64,000 nt of DNA from Cynocephalus volans (taxonomy: Eukaryota > Chordata > Mammalia > Dermoptera > Cynocephalidae), in assembly GCF_027409185.1 (NCBI RefSeq), contig NC_084474.1:30442382-30506381 (forward strand), written 5' to 3'. The notes beneath the pieces are model-generated. The model made no database searches and was not told the DNA's origin. It saw only the letters and a program-made list of their open reading frames with translations. Numbering within the stretch: position 1 is the stretch's first letter; the number at the start of each line of letters is the position of its first letter. The position numbers and the translations under genes are program-made. Of this stretch, positions 1 through 15,300 are shown piece by piece.

Positions 1-277
1 GACTGGAAAATGTTTGTTTTGTTTTTAAAGCTCTGGTCACTTTCATTTGCATCAAGTGTTCAAAAAGAGTACATTCTAAAATCACTTTCCTCTCCCCCCT
101 TGCAGGAAGTTGCTCAAATATCAAACACGCACATAGAAAGAGGAAACAGTTGGATAGGAACTCAGAAATCATGTGACTGATGACTAAGTTAAATCTTTTC
201 TACTTACTGAAAGGGAAGAGTCTGATGATTAGTTACTGATCCTCCGTGCATTTTAAAAATTTTGGAGAAATTGAATC
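1..277 (+). promoter_or_regulatory. LY96: LY96 proximal promoter and 5'UTR
   Basis: This stretch lies directly upstream of the LY96 start codon. The last 60-70 bases resemble the human LY96 5' leader as I recall it. No TATA box or CpG island is evident, which suits a myeloid-type promoter. A purine-rich GAGGAA core at 140-145 is a possible PU.1/ETS site, which would fit myeloid expression; this is inference from a short motif. The start codon context has A at -3 and T at +4, so it is adequate. The transcription start cannot be placed from sequence alone. Confidence 0.5.
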
Positions 278-389
278 ATGTTCCCATTTATGCTTTTTTC
301 TACCCTGTTTTCTTTCATATTTACTGAAACTGGGAAGCAATATTGGATCTGCAACTCCTCTGAGTCAAGTGTTTCGTACACCTACTGTG
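278..389 (+). CDS. LY96: LY96 coding exon 1
   Basis: This exon encodes residues 1-37 plus the first base of codon 38. It starts with ATG and carries the signal peptide, Cys25, the N26 glycosylation sequon and Cys37. It ends at a consensus donor (G|GTAAGT), phase 1. A 100-residue open frame starting at 246 overlaps it in a different frame and is not the gene. Confidence 0.96.
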
Positions 390-3300
390 GTAAGTAAAAC
401 AGCAACAACAAATCATTGTAGCACCAGCTCTTTTGAGGGTAAGTTTTCACAAGAACCTTACGCTGCTGTAGTCGGGACACAGGAAATGTCCACGAGTTCC
501 AGCTGCTGCGGCTGCTACTGCTTCCAGCAGGAAAAGCAATGCTGGTAACTGCCTTGTGTGGACCTTCTCAAACCCTCGCAGAGCTCACGAGTTTCTAAAC
601 TGTGTTGTGCTTGACCTACAAGTGCTTCTGTTGTTCTCCGTGGTCAGCTGTCTCTACCTTGAGCCTGTTGTAAGTTTTTCCCAGGTTGAGTAGAACTGTC
701 TGCTCCTGAGCTTTTTGCCTTAGCCAAAGATTTACTGGTTCTTCTAGGGAATGTAGAACAGTCCTAGCTGCTTCCTGGAATTGATTTCTGCCCCAGAAAA
801 CTGTAAAGTTTTTAGCAAAGGGTCACATAAAAACAATGATATTTATTACTTTTTTTTTAAAAAGCAGCCATACCTGTATGCTATCAACTGATTGTGTCAC
901 TGATGCCCTCCCTCAACCACTCCTTAGCAAATGTCTGAAGGTCTGAAGGCTCAGCTGTTTTGATTTGGTACTTTCCACTGTGTTGCTCATTATGGGTTGG
1001 CTGCCTTTTTCTATCCATTAGCAATTTCAGGAAGGTTTAAAATGATGCTTCCCAAAATACTAGTTCTTTGAGATTCTTTTGGGAAAAAAGGACTTATGGC
1101 CCCATCATTTGGGGAAGATTTACAAATGTATTTTGATTTTGGAGAACTTTTGCAATGAAGAAACCTGTTCAGAGCATGGTGTTGGTAACACCCAGGTCAA
1201 GGGTTTGGATCCTGAAAGTGGCCAGCTGCCAACAAAACAAAAGAAAAAACAAAACCTGTTTAACCACAACATTTTCAATTTTATTTGATTTGTTTTTTTG
1301 GGGTGTGTGTTGACTGTCCTGAGAAACATGTTTTGGCAAATGCTAACGTAAAGATACTTCTGGGGAATTAGGATGATTGCCAAGTGTGAGAACAAGACTT
1401 AGGTGTGTGACCAATCACATACTTGCCACCTTTCTCTGCCTTGTGGATTGTGCTGAAGTCCCTCATAACTCACCTCTGAAATCTCTCCATTCTAGAAGAT
1501 TGGTTTACACCTCCCTTCCAGCAAGCCTCCTCAGTCCAACCAACTTATACTTCTCACTCCTTTGGCCCTTTGTACAACACATTGATTATGCCACTCTTCA
1601 CATGGCCTTTTGTATTAGTCTGTTTTGTGTTGCTATAACAGAAATACCTGAGACTGGGTAATTTACAAGGAAAAGAGGTTTATTTGGCTTACGATTCTGG
1701 GACAGCTGCATCTGGCACGGGCCTCAGGCTGCTTCTACTCATGGCAGAAAGTGGCAGGCAGCTGGCGGGTACAAGCAGATCACCTGGCTACAGGAAGCAA
1801 GAGAGAGAGAGAGAGAGGAGGTGCCAGGGTCCTATAAACAACAAGCTCTCGTGGGAACTAATAGAACGAGAACTCACTTATTAATCACCCCACCACCAGG
1901 GAGAGCATTATCCATTCATGAGAGATCTGCCCCCATGACTCAATCAGTTTCCAACACTGCCACATTGGGGATCAAATTTCCAAATGAGTTTTGCTGGGGA
2001 CAACACATCCAAACTCTACCACCTTTATTGATATAACATTTCACATTATTATTTAGCTTTAAACTTTTAGTAATAGTCACTTGATTTGTCTTTTGATTTG
2101 GTTTTCTGAAGGAGGATCTTATCTCTTTCTCCCTAATACTGAGAAATCCTGAGGTCCTTTCTTGTGGCCCCATTGACAAGGGACTGTGTACACATCTGCA
2201 GCAAGACTCTACTTGCTGCCATCCCCTCTGCCACATCACTCCCTCCCCACCTGAGGGTATTCATCCCAGCTGAGCCAAAAAGGCATCTCCTGTGAGAAGC
2301 ACTGATTCCTCTAGGTATTGTTGTGAGGGTGTTGGTGAGAACAACAACCCCCAATTCAATTCTGACTGTGAGGATGATTTCCCTGGAAGAGAAGAGGTAA
2401 ATTTCCATTTGGTCAAGCTACTGGATATAAACAGTGTCTTCATCCACTCAGGGTGCCATAACAAAATACCACAGACTGGGTGGCTTAGACAATGGAAATT
2501 TATTTTCTTAGAGTTCTGGAGGCTGGGAAGTCCAAGATCAAGGTATCAGCACAAGTGGTTTCTCTTAAGGCCTTTTTCCTTGGCTTCACGGTTATGATTT
2601 GCATGTTTTCCCCCTCTCAAACCCATATTGATATTTAGCTGCCCTTGTAACAGTGTTAGGAGGTGGGACCTTTAAGAGGTGATTAGGCCATGAGGGCTCT
2701 GCTCTCGTGAGTGGATTAATGCCATTATGGCAGGAGTGGATTCCTTATTTTGGGTGTGGGTTCCTTATAGAAGCATGTGTTTGGTTCTCTTTTCTCTCTC
2801 TCTCACCCTCTGTAGAGGATTAATAAAGCAAATGTACTTCACAGGGCCTGGTTTTCCAAAGCCTTGCAGTTTCAAATATTGCCTTTGCAAAGGACAGGAA
2901 ATTTTCAGCAGGCTATTGAGTCTCTGTTGCAAAATAAGAATTGTAACACGGCAAGGTAGCTGGCTCAAAGACAGACAAGTTACTGATTGATATGTAAAGA
3001 TCCTGGGAAATTGTGGTAAGAAGAGAATGTTTGCTAAAATCAAGGCTTTGTTGCAAATTGCATTACAGAAGGTAACCTTACTTGACTTACTGAAGGTTAC
3101 CAGCTTCTATTGTTAAACTTGTTAAACAGTACTTAGCAAAACCCCACCTATGTCTCTTCCTGTAACTTCTTGGTCTGAAGAATAAATTCAGGAAGAGAAC
3201 CCCAATTCGTGGTTAATTTCCCAAATGGAAGGATGCCTCATGCTTTAGGGTTCTGGGAGGGAAATAGTGCAGATGGAGGGAATGGGGGTTGCAATTTAAA

Positions 3301-6300
3301 ATGGGATGGCCAAGGAAGGTGCCATTTAGCAAGGACCTGGAATAGTTGAGGAAATAAGCCATACAGATAACTGGAGGAAGGGATGGAGGAAAGAGCGAGC
3401 ACAGGCCTGAAGATGGGAACATCTCTTGTGTATTGGAGAGAGAGCAAGAAGGCCAGTGTGGCTGTGATGAAGTGAGTGAGGGGGAAAGTAGTAGAAGATG
3501 AGGTCGTAGAAAGAAATGGAGAGGAAGTGAGGGCCTAGCAGGTCAGGGGTGACCTATATTTTACTGTGAATGAAACTTGTTCTGGTTCTTGTGCTGATAA
3601 TAATCTGTAAGGGGGCAAGAGTGGAAGCAGACCTGTTGGGAGGCTATTGCAATAATCGGGATGAAAGAGATAATGGTGACTTAGATCACAGTGGTAGTGG
3701 TGGTGGTGATGATAAGTGGTCAGATTCTGGAAATATTCTGAAGGTAGAACCAACAGGATGTGCTGACTGCTCCATCAAACTCTTCCAGCCTCTGCCCATT
3801 ACCCAGTTCCAGAGTCACTTCCACATTTTTAGGTATTTGTTATAGCAACACCCCGTTTCTCTGGCACCAAATTTCTATCTTAGTCCATTTTGTGTTGCTA
3901 TGATAGAACACCTAAGACTGAGTAATTTATAATGAACAGAAATTTATTTGGCTCATGATTCTGTAGACTGGCAAGTCCAAGATCAAGAGGCTGCATCTTG
4001 CAAGGGCCTTCTTGCAGCATCATCCACTGGCTGAAGGGTAGAAAGGCAGAAAAGCACATGAGAGAGGGAGGGAAGTGGGTAGAACTCATCCTTTTATCAA
4101 AACCCACTCCTGCAATAACTAACCCTCACAACAAGAACATGAATTCATTCGTGAAGGCAGAGTCCTCATGACCTAATAACCTGACAAAGGTAACTACTTG
4201 AAGGTCCCATCTCTCAACCTTGTGGCATTGGGGATTAAGTTTCTAACAGATGAATTTTGGGGAACACATTCAAACCATAGCAATATCTTATGACAGTGAA
4301 GTTCAATGACATACAAAAACTCTACACTTTACCCCACCTCACTTTATGTTATTATTGTCACAATTTACATCTATTCATATTGTCCATCTTTTAACATATT
4401 CTTTTTTATATATACTTTTATTTATTTATTTATTTATTATGAATATTCATGAGACACAAAGCTGATTGTCCCTTCTCCTGCCCATGATGTGGGGGCCAGA
4501 TTCATACTGGGGGCATACCCATTACCAAAAATTACTTTTGTACCCTTCGTCCCCTCGCAATTGTCTCCCAACCTCTCTCCTCTTCCCCCTCTCCCCTCAA
4601 CTCCAACTTGTAGCCCTAGGAATGTTCCCTCCCTCTGTTGGATCACGGCACTGCTGTGGTCTTTCTTTCCTGCCTTCCTTTCTCTCTTAGCTTCCACACA
4701 CGAGTGAGCACATGCGGTATTTATCCCTCTGTGCTTTGCTTGTTTCACTCAAGTTTCTCCAAGTTCATCCATGTTGTTGTAAATGGGAGTATTTCATTCT
4801 TTTTTATGGCAGAGTAGTATTCCATAGTGTATATATACCACAGTTTCCTTATCCAGTCATCTATTGATGGATATTTAGGTTGGTTTCCATGTCTTGGCTA
4901 TTGTAAACAGAGCTGCAATAAACATGGGAGTACGGGTATCTCTTCGACATGATGATTTCCATTCCTCTGGATATATACCCAGAAGAGGGATTGCTGGATC
5001 ATATGGAAGATCTATCTGTAGTGGTTTGAGAAACCTTCAAATTGTTTTCCAAAGTGGTTGTACTAATTTACAGTCCCACTAACAGTGCAGTAGTGTTCCC
5101 TTCTCTCCACACCTTCGCCAGCATTTGTTATTCATTGTCTTTTTAACCAAAGCCAGTCTAACTGGAGTGAGGTGGTATCTCAATGTGGTTTTAATTTGCA
5201 TTTCCCTGATGACTAGTGATGTTGAGCATTTTTTCATGTATCTGTTGGCTATTTGTATGTTTCCCTTTGAAAAATGTCTATTCAGCTCCTTTGCCCATTT
5301 TTTAATTGGGTCATTTATTTTTTTACTGTATAATTGCTTGAGTTCTATGTATATTCTGGATATTAGTCCCTTGCTGGATGCACAGTTGGCCAAAATATTC
5401 TCCCACTCTGTAGGTTGTCTTTTCCCTCTGTTGATTATTTCTTTTGCTGTGCAAAAACTTTTTAGTTTGATATAGTCCCATTTGCTTATTTTTTCTTTTG
5501 CTGCTTGTGCTCTTGGGCTCATGTTCATAAAGCCTGTGCCCTGACCTAACTGCTGAAGTGTTTCACCTACATTTTCCATTAGTAATTTTACAGTTTTGGG
5601 TCTTATACCTATGTCTTTAATCCATTTTGAGTTGATTTTAGTGTATGGTGAGAGATGCATATCTAGTTTCATTCTTCTGCATATGGATATCCAGTTTTCC
5701 CAGCATCCCTTGTTGAAGAGGCAATCTTTTCCCTCATGTAGATTTAAAAAAAAAATTTTTTTTTTTAGAGATGACCGGTAAGAGGATCTTAACCCTTGAC
5801 TTGGTGTTGTCAGCACCACACTCACCCAATGAGCTAACTGGCCATCCCTATATGGGATCCGAACCCGGGGCCTTGGTGTTTTCAGCACCGCACTCTCCTG
5901 AGTGAGCCATGGGCCGGCCTGCCTCATGTAGATTTTTGTTGCCTTTGTCTAATATCAGATGGCTATAAGCCTGAGGAGTGATTTCTGGGTTCTCTATTCT
6001 ACTCCACTGGTCTGAATGTCTATTTTTATACCAATACCATGCTGTTTTGGTTACAACAGCTTTGCAGTATAATTTGAAGTCAGGCAGAGTTATGCCTCTG
6101 GCTTTTTTTTTTTGCTCAGGATTGCTTTGGCTATTCGGGGTCTTTTGTTTTTCCATATTAAAGGTAAGATTGTTTTTTCCATTTCCATGAAGAATGTTAT
6201 TGGTATTTTGATGGGGATTGCATTGAATCTGTAGATCACTTTGGGTGTAATAGACATTTTCACAATGTTAATTCTTCTAATCCAAGAGCATGGAATATCT

Positions 6301-9300
6301 TTCCATCTTTTTGTGTCTTTAATTTCTTTCAGAAGGGTTTGTAATTCTTATTGTAGAGGTCTTTCACCTCCTTGGTTAAATGGATCCCTAGGTATCATAT
6401 TTTTTTGGTGACAATTGTAAATGGGCTTATTTTCTTTATTTCTCTTTCTGTTAATTCATTATTTGAGTATATAAATACTCTTGATTTGAGGGCATTTATT
6501 TTGTATCCTGCAATGTTACTGAAGTTATTAACCAGCTCTAGGAATTTTTTGATAGAGTCTTTAGGTTTTTCTATATATAGTATCAAGTCATGTGCAAATA
6601 GGGAAAGTTTGACTTCATCTTTTCCAGTCTGGGTTCCCTTTGTTTCTTTCTCTTGCCTGATTTCTCTAGCTAGTACCTCCAGTACTCTGTTGAATAGAAG
6701 TGGTGAGAGTGGACATCCTTGTCTTATTCCTGTCCTTAAGGAGAAGGCCTTCATTTTTTCCCCATTCAGAGTAATACTGGCAGTGGGCTTGTCATAAATG
6801 GCTTTTATTGTGTTAAGATATGTTCTTTCTATACCTAATTTGTTGAGAGTCTTTATCATGAAGGAATGTTGAATTTTGTCAAATGCTTTTTCAGCAACTT
6901 TTGAGAAAATCATACAGTCTTTGTTCTTGAGCTTGTTGATGTGATGTATCACATTTATTGACTTTTGTATGTTGAACCATCCTTGTATCCCTGGGATGGA
7001 TCCCACTTGATCATAGTGTCTAATTTTTTTAATATGTTGCTGTATTCTAATTGCTAATATATTGTTGAGGATTTTAGCATCTAGGTTCATCAAGGATATT
7101 GGCCTGTACTTTTCTTTTTTTGTTGTGTCTTTATCTGGTTTTGGTATCAGAGTTATGCTGGCCTCATAGAAGGAGTTAGGGAGAGTAGCATCTGTTTCAA
7201 TTGTTTGGAACTGTTTCATGAGAATTGGTAGTAACTCCTATTTAAAAGTTTGATAGAATTCAGCTGTAAAGCCATCTGGACACAGACTTTTTTTTTGTTG
7301 GAAGATTGCTAATTACTGCTTCAATCTCCTTGCTTGTTGTTGGTCTGTTCAGGTCTTCTATCTCTTCTGGGTTCAGTCTTGGCAATTTATATGTGTCTAG
7401 AAACTTATCCATATTTTCCAGATTTTCAAATTTGTTGTCATACAGTTATTTATAATAGTCTCTAATGGTTCTTTGTATTTCTGTGGTGTCAGTTGTAATG
7501 TGTCCCTTTTCATTTCTGATTTTTGTTATTTGGGTCTTCTCTTCCCTTTTTTTTGTTAATCTAGCTAATGGAGTGTCTATTTTGTTTATTTTCTCAAAAA
7601 AACAACTTTTAGTTTTGTTGATTTTTCTATTGTTTTTTGGGTCTCTATTTCATTTAGTTCTGCTCTGATCTTAATTATTTCTTTCCATAAGCTGCCTTTA
7701 GGTTTGGATTGTTGTTGTTTTTCAAGTTCTTTGAGGCATAGCATTAGGTTGTTTTATTTGGAGTCTTTCCATTTTTTTGATATCAGCATTTACTGTAATA
7801 AATTTGCCTGTTAGTACTGCTTTTGCAGTATCCCAGAGGTTTTGGTATGATGTATCTTTATTTTCATTAGTTTCTAGGAATTTTTTGATTTCCTGTTTAA
7901 TTTCTTCTTGGACCCATAGGTCACTCAGGAGCCTATTATTTATTTTTCATGTATTTGTATAGCTTCTAGAATTTTGCTTATTGTTTATTTCCAGTTTTAG
8001 TCCATTGTGGTCTGAGAAGATTGTTGGAATGATTTCAATTTGTTTTAAATTTGTTGAGACTAGATTTGTGGCCTAATATGTGGTCTATCCTGGAGAATGT
8101 ACCATGAGCTGATGAGAAGAAAGTATATTTTTTAGCTGTTGGGTGAAATGTTCTGTATATATCTGCCGATTCCAGTTGGTCTAGGATGTAGATTAAATCC
8201 TGTGTCTCTTTGTTGACTTGTTGCCTGGAAGTCCTGTCCCATACTGAGAGAGGGGTGTTCAGATCACCCACTATTAATGTATTAGGTCCTATCTCCTTCT
8301 TTAGGTCTAAGAGTGTTTGCTTAATATGTCTAGGTGCTCCAGTATTGGGTGCATATATGTTTATGATTATTATGTCTTCTAGCTGGATAGTTCCCTTTAT
8401 TATTATATAATAGCCTTCTTTGCCTTTTTAAAATGTTTTTTGGTTTAAAGTCTATTCTGTCTGATGTAAGAATAGCTATTCCTGCTCATTTTTGGTTTCC
8501 ATTTGCATGGCATATCTTTTTCCATCCCTTCACTTTTAGTCTATGAGTATTTTTACAGGTGAGTTGGGTCTCTTGAAGACAGCATATACTTGGATCTAGC
8601 TTTTTAATCTAGTCAGTTAGTCTGTGTCTTTTGAATGGGGAGTTTAGTCCATTCACATTTAGAGTAGTTATTGAGAAGTGTTGTTTAATTCCTGTCATTT
8701 AATTGCTACTTGTTTAGGTGGTTTAAATATGTTTTGATCATTATTTCCCCTTTTATTTCTCTTCTTCAATGAGAGTTGGGAATTTAAGGTAGAATGATTT
8801 TGCTTCTTTTTCTTGCTGGCATTTTTGTTTTAACTGTGGGTTTTGCTCTCTCTTGTGTATTCATGATTATCATCACCATTATTCAGAATCCAGATGAATG
8901 ACTCCCTTGAGAATTTCTTGCAGGGCTGGTCGTGTAGTGGTGAACTCCCACAACTTTTGTTTGTCTGAGAAACACACTATTTCTCCCTCATTTCTGAAGG
9001 AGAACCTTGCTGGGTAAAGAATTCTTGGCTGGCAGTTTTTTTCTTTTAGTATTTTGAATATATCATTCCACTTTCTTCTGGCCTGTAGGGTTTTGGTTGA
9101 GAAGTCTGCTATTAGTTTGATGGGGGTTCCCCTATAAGTGACCCGATGCTTTTCTCTTGCTGCCTGTAGAATTCTCTCTTTGTCTTTGAGCTTTGCAAAT
9201 TTAACTATAATATGTCTTGTGGAGGATCTTCTTGGGTTGAATTTGTTTGGGGACCTTTGAGCTTCCTGGATCTGAAGGTGAGTATCTTGCCGTACACCTG

Positions 9301-12300
9301 GGAAGTTTTCTGTTACTATTTCCTTGAGTAGGTTTTCGATACCTTCTCCTTTCTCCCACCCTTCAGGAATACCCACAAATTGAATGTTAGAGCACTTGAG
9401 GTTGTCGGCAATTTCTCTTAGGTTTTCCTCATTATTTTTAATTCTTTTTTCCTTTTTTTGTCTGCCTGAGTTATTTCAAAAAGACCATCTTCAAGCTCTG
9501 AAATTCTTTCTTCTGCTTGCTCTACCCTGCTGCTCAAGCTCTCAGTTGTGATTTTTATTTCATTGAGTGAGTCTTTCATTTCTAGGAGTTCTTTTTATGG
9601 TATTAATCTCTTTGTAGATTTCCTTGTTCATAGTCTGGATGTTTTTTCTTTTTCCATTGTGTTCTCTAATTGAGTCTTCCTTTATTTCTTCAAGTTTTCT
9701 TAATACCATTGCTCGAAATTCTTTTTCAGACATTTCAAGGATTCCCTGTTCCATGGAGTCTGACTTTGGGGCATTACTGTATCCTTTTGGTGGTGTCATT
9801 TCTTCTTGATTGTTTGTACTTCTAGTGTTTTTTTCATTGGTCATTTAGTAGGGGGTTTGCTTCTTCTATTACACTGAGGTTGGCTGTGGAGTGGCCTTGG
9901 TTGCTACTGTAGGGGGTGAATTGTTTTTGCTTGACAGTAGGTGTGGTGGTGGTTATGTTAAACCACCTTGGTTCCTATTCGAGACTCTGTGGTCATAGAA
10001 TGAGCCCCTAGCATGGTAGTTCTGCTGGGCCAAACTCGGTGGGTTGGATCTGTAGGCTGGTGCTCCTCCCTGGGTCTGAGGTGGAATGAAGGGCCGCATG
10101 AAGCTGTGTGGTTCTGCTGGCTGGTACCAGTGGGCTCACCTGCGTGGTGCTGGTTCAGGGCATGGGAGTTGTTCCTGGAGCTCCCCACCACCTGGGTCCA
10201 AGGCAGTGGGGTGAGGGGACCACGTGTAGCTGCCCGGTTCTGCTGTCTGGTGCTGTTGCCAGCTGCTTCCTAATATATTATTTAGTTATACTTATTTTTG
10301 ATACTTTTATGTTTTAACTTTTATACTAGAATTAAAAGTGATTCACCGACCACCATTACAGTAATGCATTATTCTGTATTTGACTATATATTTACCTTTA
10401 CCAATGAATTTTATACTTTTTTGTGCTATCATGTCATTGTTCAGTATCCTTTTGTTTCAACTTGAAGAACTTCCTTTAGCATTTCTAGTAAGGTAGTTCT
10501 GTGGTTTCAAACTCCATCAGCTTTTGTTTGTCTGAAAAAGTTTTTCTCTCTCCTTCATTTTTTGAAGTTTTTTTCTTTTAGCACTTTGAGTATATCATCC
10601 CATTCCCTTTGGGTCTGCAAGGTTTCTGCTGAAAAAACTCCATCGGTAGTTTTATGGAATTCCTTTGTATGTGACAATTTGCTTTTCTCTTGTTTTCAAA
10701 ATTCTCTCTTTGTTTTTGACTTGACATTTTGATCATAATATGGCTTGGCATGGATATTTTTTAGTTATTTTATTTGATGTCCTTTGGGCTTCTTGGATTT
10801 GGATTTCTATTTTCTTTCCCAGATTTTTAAAGTTTTCAGTCATTATTTCTTTGAATAAGTTTTCTTGTTCTTTCTCTTTCTCTTCTACTTCTGGAACTCT
10901 CATAATGTGTATATGGGTCTGTTTGATGGTGTCCCATAACTGTATTAAGCTTTCTTCATTCTTTTTCTTTTCTTTTTTTTTTTTTTTCATTTTTGCTCCT
11001 CTGATTGAATTATTTTTCAGTGGCTTATCTCTGAATTTGCTGATTCTTTTTTCTTTTTGATGTAGTCTGTTGCTGAACCCCTGTGGTGAATTTTTCATTT
11101 CAGTTATTGTGTTCTTCAGCTCCATGATTTCTGTTTGTCATTTTTTAATATTTTCTCTCTCTTTGTTGAAATTCTCACTTTATTCATGCATTGTTCTTTG
11201 ATCTTAGTGAACATCTTTATGAGAGTTATTTTTATTTTATTTTATTTCTTTGTACAGTGATGGGGACTGACAGAGTTATTTTTAAATCTCTGTCATGTAA
11301 ATATATAACTTCATTTCCTTAGGACAGCTATAGTGATTTATCTTATTCCTCTGTTTGGAATATCTTTGCCTGATTCTTCATTTTCCTTGACTCTCTGTTT
11401 TGCTGAATATTAGACAAAGCAGGCATCTCTTCCATTCTTCACAAATGGCCTCACACAGAAGACCCTCACCAAACAGCCTGGTCAGAGATTCTGGGGGCCT
11501 CTACCAACGCTTTTCCTCCCCAGGAAGAAGGAAACAGCTGTAGTTTTTCTTTACTCATTCTGTGATGAGCTGGGGGTAGGGGAGGGGAGGAAGTTATGGC
11601 ATCCACTAGCCTAAGCTGCTATCTCGGTTCTCTCCCAGGCAGCTAGACTGTGTCAGACCCATCAAAGCTCTAGGACTGGTGAGAAGTACTTGTTCTTTGG
11701 GAATCCCCGGAGAAGTTGGAGTATTGTGTGCATGAATCAACTCTTATCCTTCCCAGGGGAAAGTTGAGAGCTGGGATTTTTCATCTGCTTCCTCCATGCT
11801 GAGCAGAGAGGAGGGTCAATGATGCCTACCAGCCAAAGCTACTGTCCTTGTTCTCCCCTGGGTGGCTAGACTGTGCCAGACATATCAAAGCTCCAAGACT
11901 GACAAAACAGAAACCAGTTTTCTGGGGAGCCCCTGTGGAAAATTTGGGCTGCTAAACATGTGAACCAACTTCTTCCCTTTTTGGGTGAAACTGGAACCTA
12001 GGAGGTCTCTTCCTGATTGTATGGCCCTGCACCAGGGTAAGAGTCTCAAGAGAGAGGGTGTCCCAGGTCTCCTTACTGGCTTTGGTGAATCTGGTTTTAT
12101 GTTTTCCTGGGGTACAATAGTCTTTCCGTTAGTTTGATTTCTTACAAAGGAAAGTTGTCTGTGGATTGTTGTGCTTTTGGGGACAAGGAGAGTCCAGAGC
12201 TTCCTACTCTGCCATGTTGCTGATGTCATTCCTCTGGGGAGATACTTTTAGTCACCCTGAATTTTTATCATTGCATAATTTTAATGTGAAAGGCATCTTT

Positions 12301-15300
12301 TACAGGATGATATTCAGAATACTATACTTATTGGAAATGATTTATAATAAATTTATTGACATTATCTTTATTCTATTTAGATAAAACAGAATATCCTATT
12401 TCAATTAACCTTGAACCATGTATAAAATTGACGGGAACCAGAGGACTTTTGCATATTTTCTTCATTCCAAGTAAGTTCAAATTTTTGTTTTTAGATCAAT
12501 TTAAGGTTTCAAGAAATATCAATGATAATTGATTGTGTTTCAAATATACTTGTATTAGTTATCTATTACTATGTAACAAATGATCACAGTCTTAGTGGCT
12601 TAACACAGCACACATTTATTATCTCATTGTCTCTGTAAGTCAGTAGTCTGGGCATGGCTTACTGTGTCTGTTTCAGGGTCTCCCACAAGGCTACAATCAA
12701 TTTGTTGACCAGGATTGGGGTCTTTTCTGAAGACTTAACTAGGGAAGGACCTGCTTTTAAGCTCATGTGGTTGCTGGCAGTATTCGGTACCCTGCTTGCT
12801 GTTGGCCACCCCTCGGTTCTTGCCACATGGGCTTTTCAACATAGCTGCTTGCTTCTTCAATGCCAGCAAGGGAAACAGTCAGCTAATGAAATGAAGTCAC
12901 TGTCTTATGTATCCTAATTATAGAAGTGATGCTCTATCACCTTTTCTGTATTCTATTGATTAGAAACAAGCCACTAGGACAGCCCACATCATGGGGAGGT
13001 ACATAAAAACATGGAGGTAGAAACTGAAATAACTTGAGATCAGCTGATAAGTAACTAACACTGGGTTTTCACTAGTCAAAGGTCTGTGTGTGAGCAAGCC
13101 AGGATTTTTTTCCCCGCTAAATATGACCTTTCTGGAGAAAAATATGGAGATGATGAGATGAAAGAAGGCAATGTGTTTTGTTTTATGTTTTATACTGTTT
13201 TTTTTTTTTTTTTTTTTTAATCTCTCTATAACCTTGCTTGTTGTCAGCTTAGTAAAAACTAATGCAGGTGATGGTGACAGTGCTGGGCTGGATCCGAGTG
13301 AAAACACTAAACTTTCATTTTCTCCTATCAGTCAGCCAACATTGCTTGTTGCCTATAAGCTCTGGAATCCCAGGAAACTTCAGTTCTAATATTTATCATC
13401 ATCATGATCATTTACATCCTAGCTTAGATTTGGAGCTTGTTTTATACTTTACAAAGTACTTTCACATAAGTAAGCTTAAAGAAACATTTCTTCTCTGATT
13501 GTAGTTCGCTAGCTTACTAGAAAAAAGAAAAAAGTTAGCTGAGAACCCAGGAATGATAGACAACAAACTTGTGTTTTAATTTTCCTGAATCTAATTATTT
13601 AATGTGTATTTTGACACTTTGTTTCTGCATTCATTTATTTATTAAAAATATTTAGCAAATGCATAATATATCTCAAGTATTGTACTAGACATTGTGAATT
13701 CATTGATAAAACATTCTCTTGATATTCAAGAATCTGTCAGTGAAATAGGAAAGACAGATCTGCAGATAATATGGTGTGATAAATGAAATGATAGCAGTAG
13801 GCTAACTGTTTGCTCTATCTCCCTGGCCGAGGGTAAAAGAAGTAACCTAAAATTTTGCCTGGCTAATTTCTTCTTTTTTCCCATGTTCTGTTTTCTGGTC
13901 TTTTGGTAAGCTTCACCCCCAGATGTTTACCATAAGCGATGAATTACATAATGAATGATTTCACTTTCAAGTGAATCCTTCACAGGATGAATCCTTCCAA
14001 GCCCCCAAAATAAGACAATGTGGCATCACTTAGGGTTCTCTGAAAAACAAATACCAAGAAGGAATTAGACATGCTAGAGATTTATTGAGGGAAATGCTTG
14101 TGAACAATAAAGGGGAGAAGAAGCCAGAGTAGGCAAGGAGAGGACTCAGACTGGGGTGCAGTTCTGATATCTTCGAAAAGAGAGAGGGAAGGAAGGAGAA
14201 TTAGGTAGGATGATCGTCAGACCAGAATATATTCCTGAAACATTCTTGGCTAGGTCAATGGGAGCCCCATAGCAAAGACTGCCTTTCACAAGTGTCCCTT
14301 GACAGGCAGGCATAGCCTGGCTCTAGGTCCTTGTGGTGCTCAGTCATTGCAGGAGCAGCCTGTAGGAGTGTGGCCTCTAGATGAGTACTGAGATGTATGT
14401 GAAGGTATGGCAGCTGCAGGCTGTCTGCCAACTACCCTCCTCACAGAAGTATCTTTTGAAGGGAAGTTTAAGTGGTACACCTCCATGGCCACTAAAAATA
14501 ATCACTCACTAAATATGATATTTATATAACAAATTCTATTAATTCATTAATGAAAAAATTATTCTGTCATATTTTGTATAGTGCTTTGCAATTATGACCT
14601 GAGTGTCCATTAAATATACTTCTTAAAATGTTGGTATAAAGTGTTCATAAAAATCAACCTTATTTTTATGGCCTTATTTCTATATAAATTCATTAAGAGC
14701 TATAAGTACATCCTTGAGCCAAAAATAGGTTGGGAATGGAAATTATGTATTTTGAGACTTTATAGACTTGCTAGTAAATTATTTGTATACTGTGAACTGG
14801 TTGACAAATAAATAAACCTGGATCATAAGCCTCTCTTAAGGTTATTTTTGGAAATTCCTGGAGTTGTAGTAGGTGAGCTCAAAAATAGTCTTCTTTGTTA
14901 CGACATGACAGCCACCATGTTTCTCCTCTCTGAGTCCAGCACCCACATTAATAGCCCTGACCTGCTGAGCCACAAAAGTGTTACCTCACTATTACCATTG
15001 TTTGCGTGACTAACATGACTACTGTGGTGTCCAAGGCCAAGGAGCTTTTCAAGATGTAAACTATTGAGTTGTCAAAGCAGGACTTCCTTTTTTGGAGTCA
15101 TTGAGGATAGTAAACTTGCTGTGTTTCATGAAGAAATGGAAGAAGGTCTTTTGTCCTGCATTGTCATTTAACACCATGGCAGTGCTGTCTTGTGTCCCTG
15201 TGTTTCTAGAAATTTCTTGTGAAAACAGCTCTTCAACTTCTACATATAGCCTTGCTTTTGGAGAGGTTCAGCCTCAATTCCATGGAGTAGGCCATGGAAC

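Noticed and set aside
246..548. 100-residue open frame overlapping LY96 exon 1
   Set aside because: It is out of frame with the true LY96 start at 278 and runs through the exon 1 donor into intron sequence.
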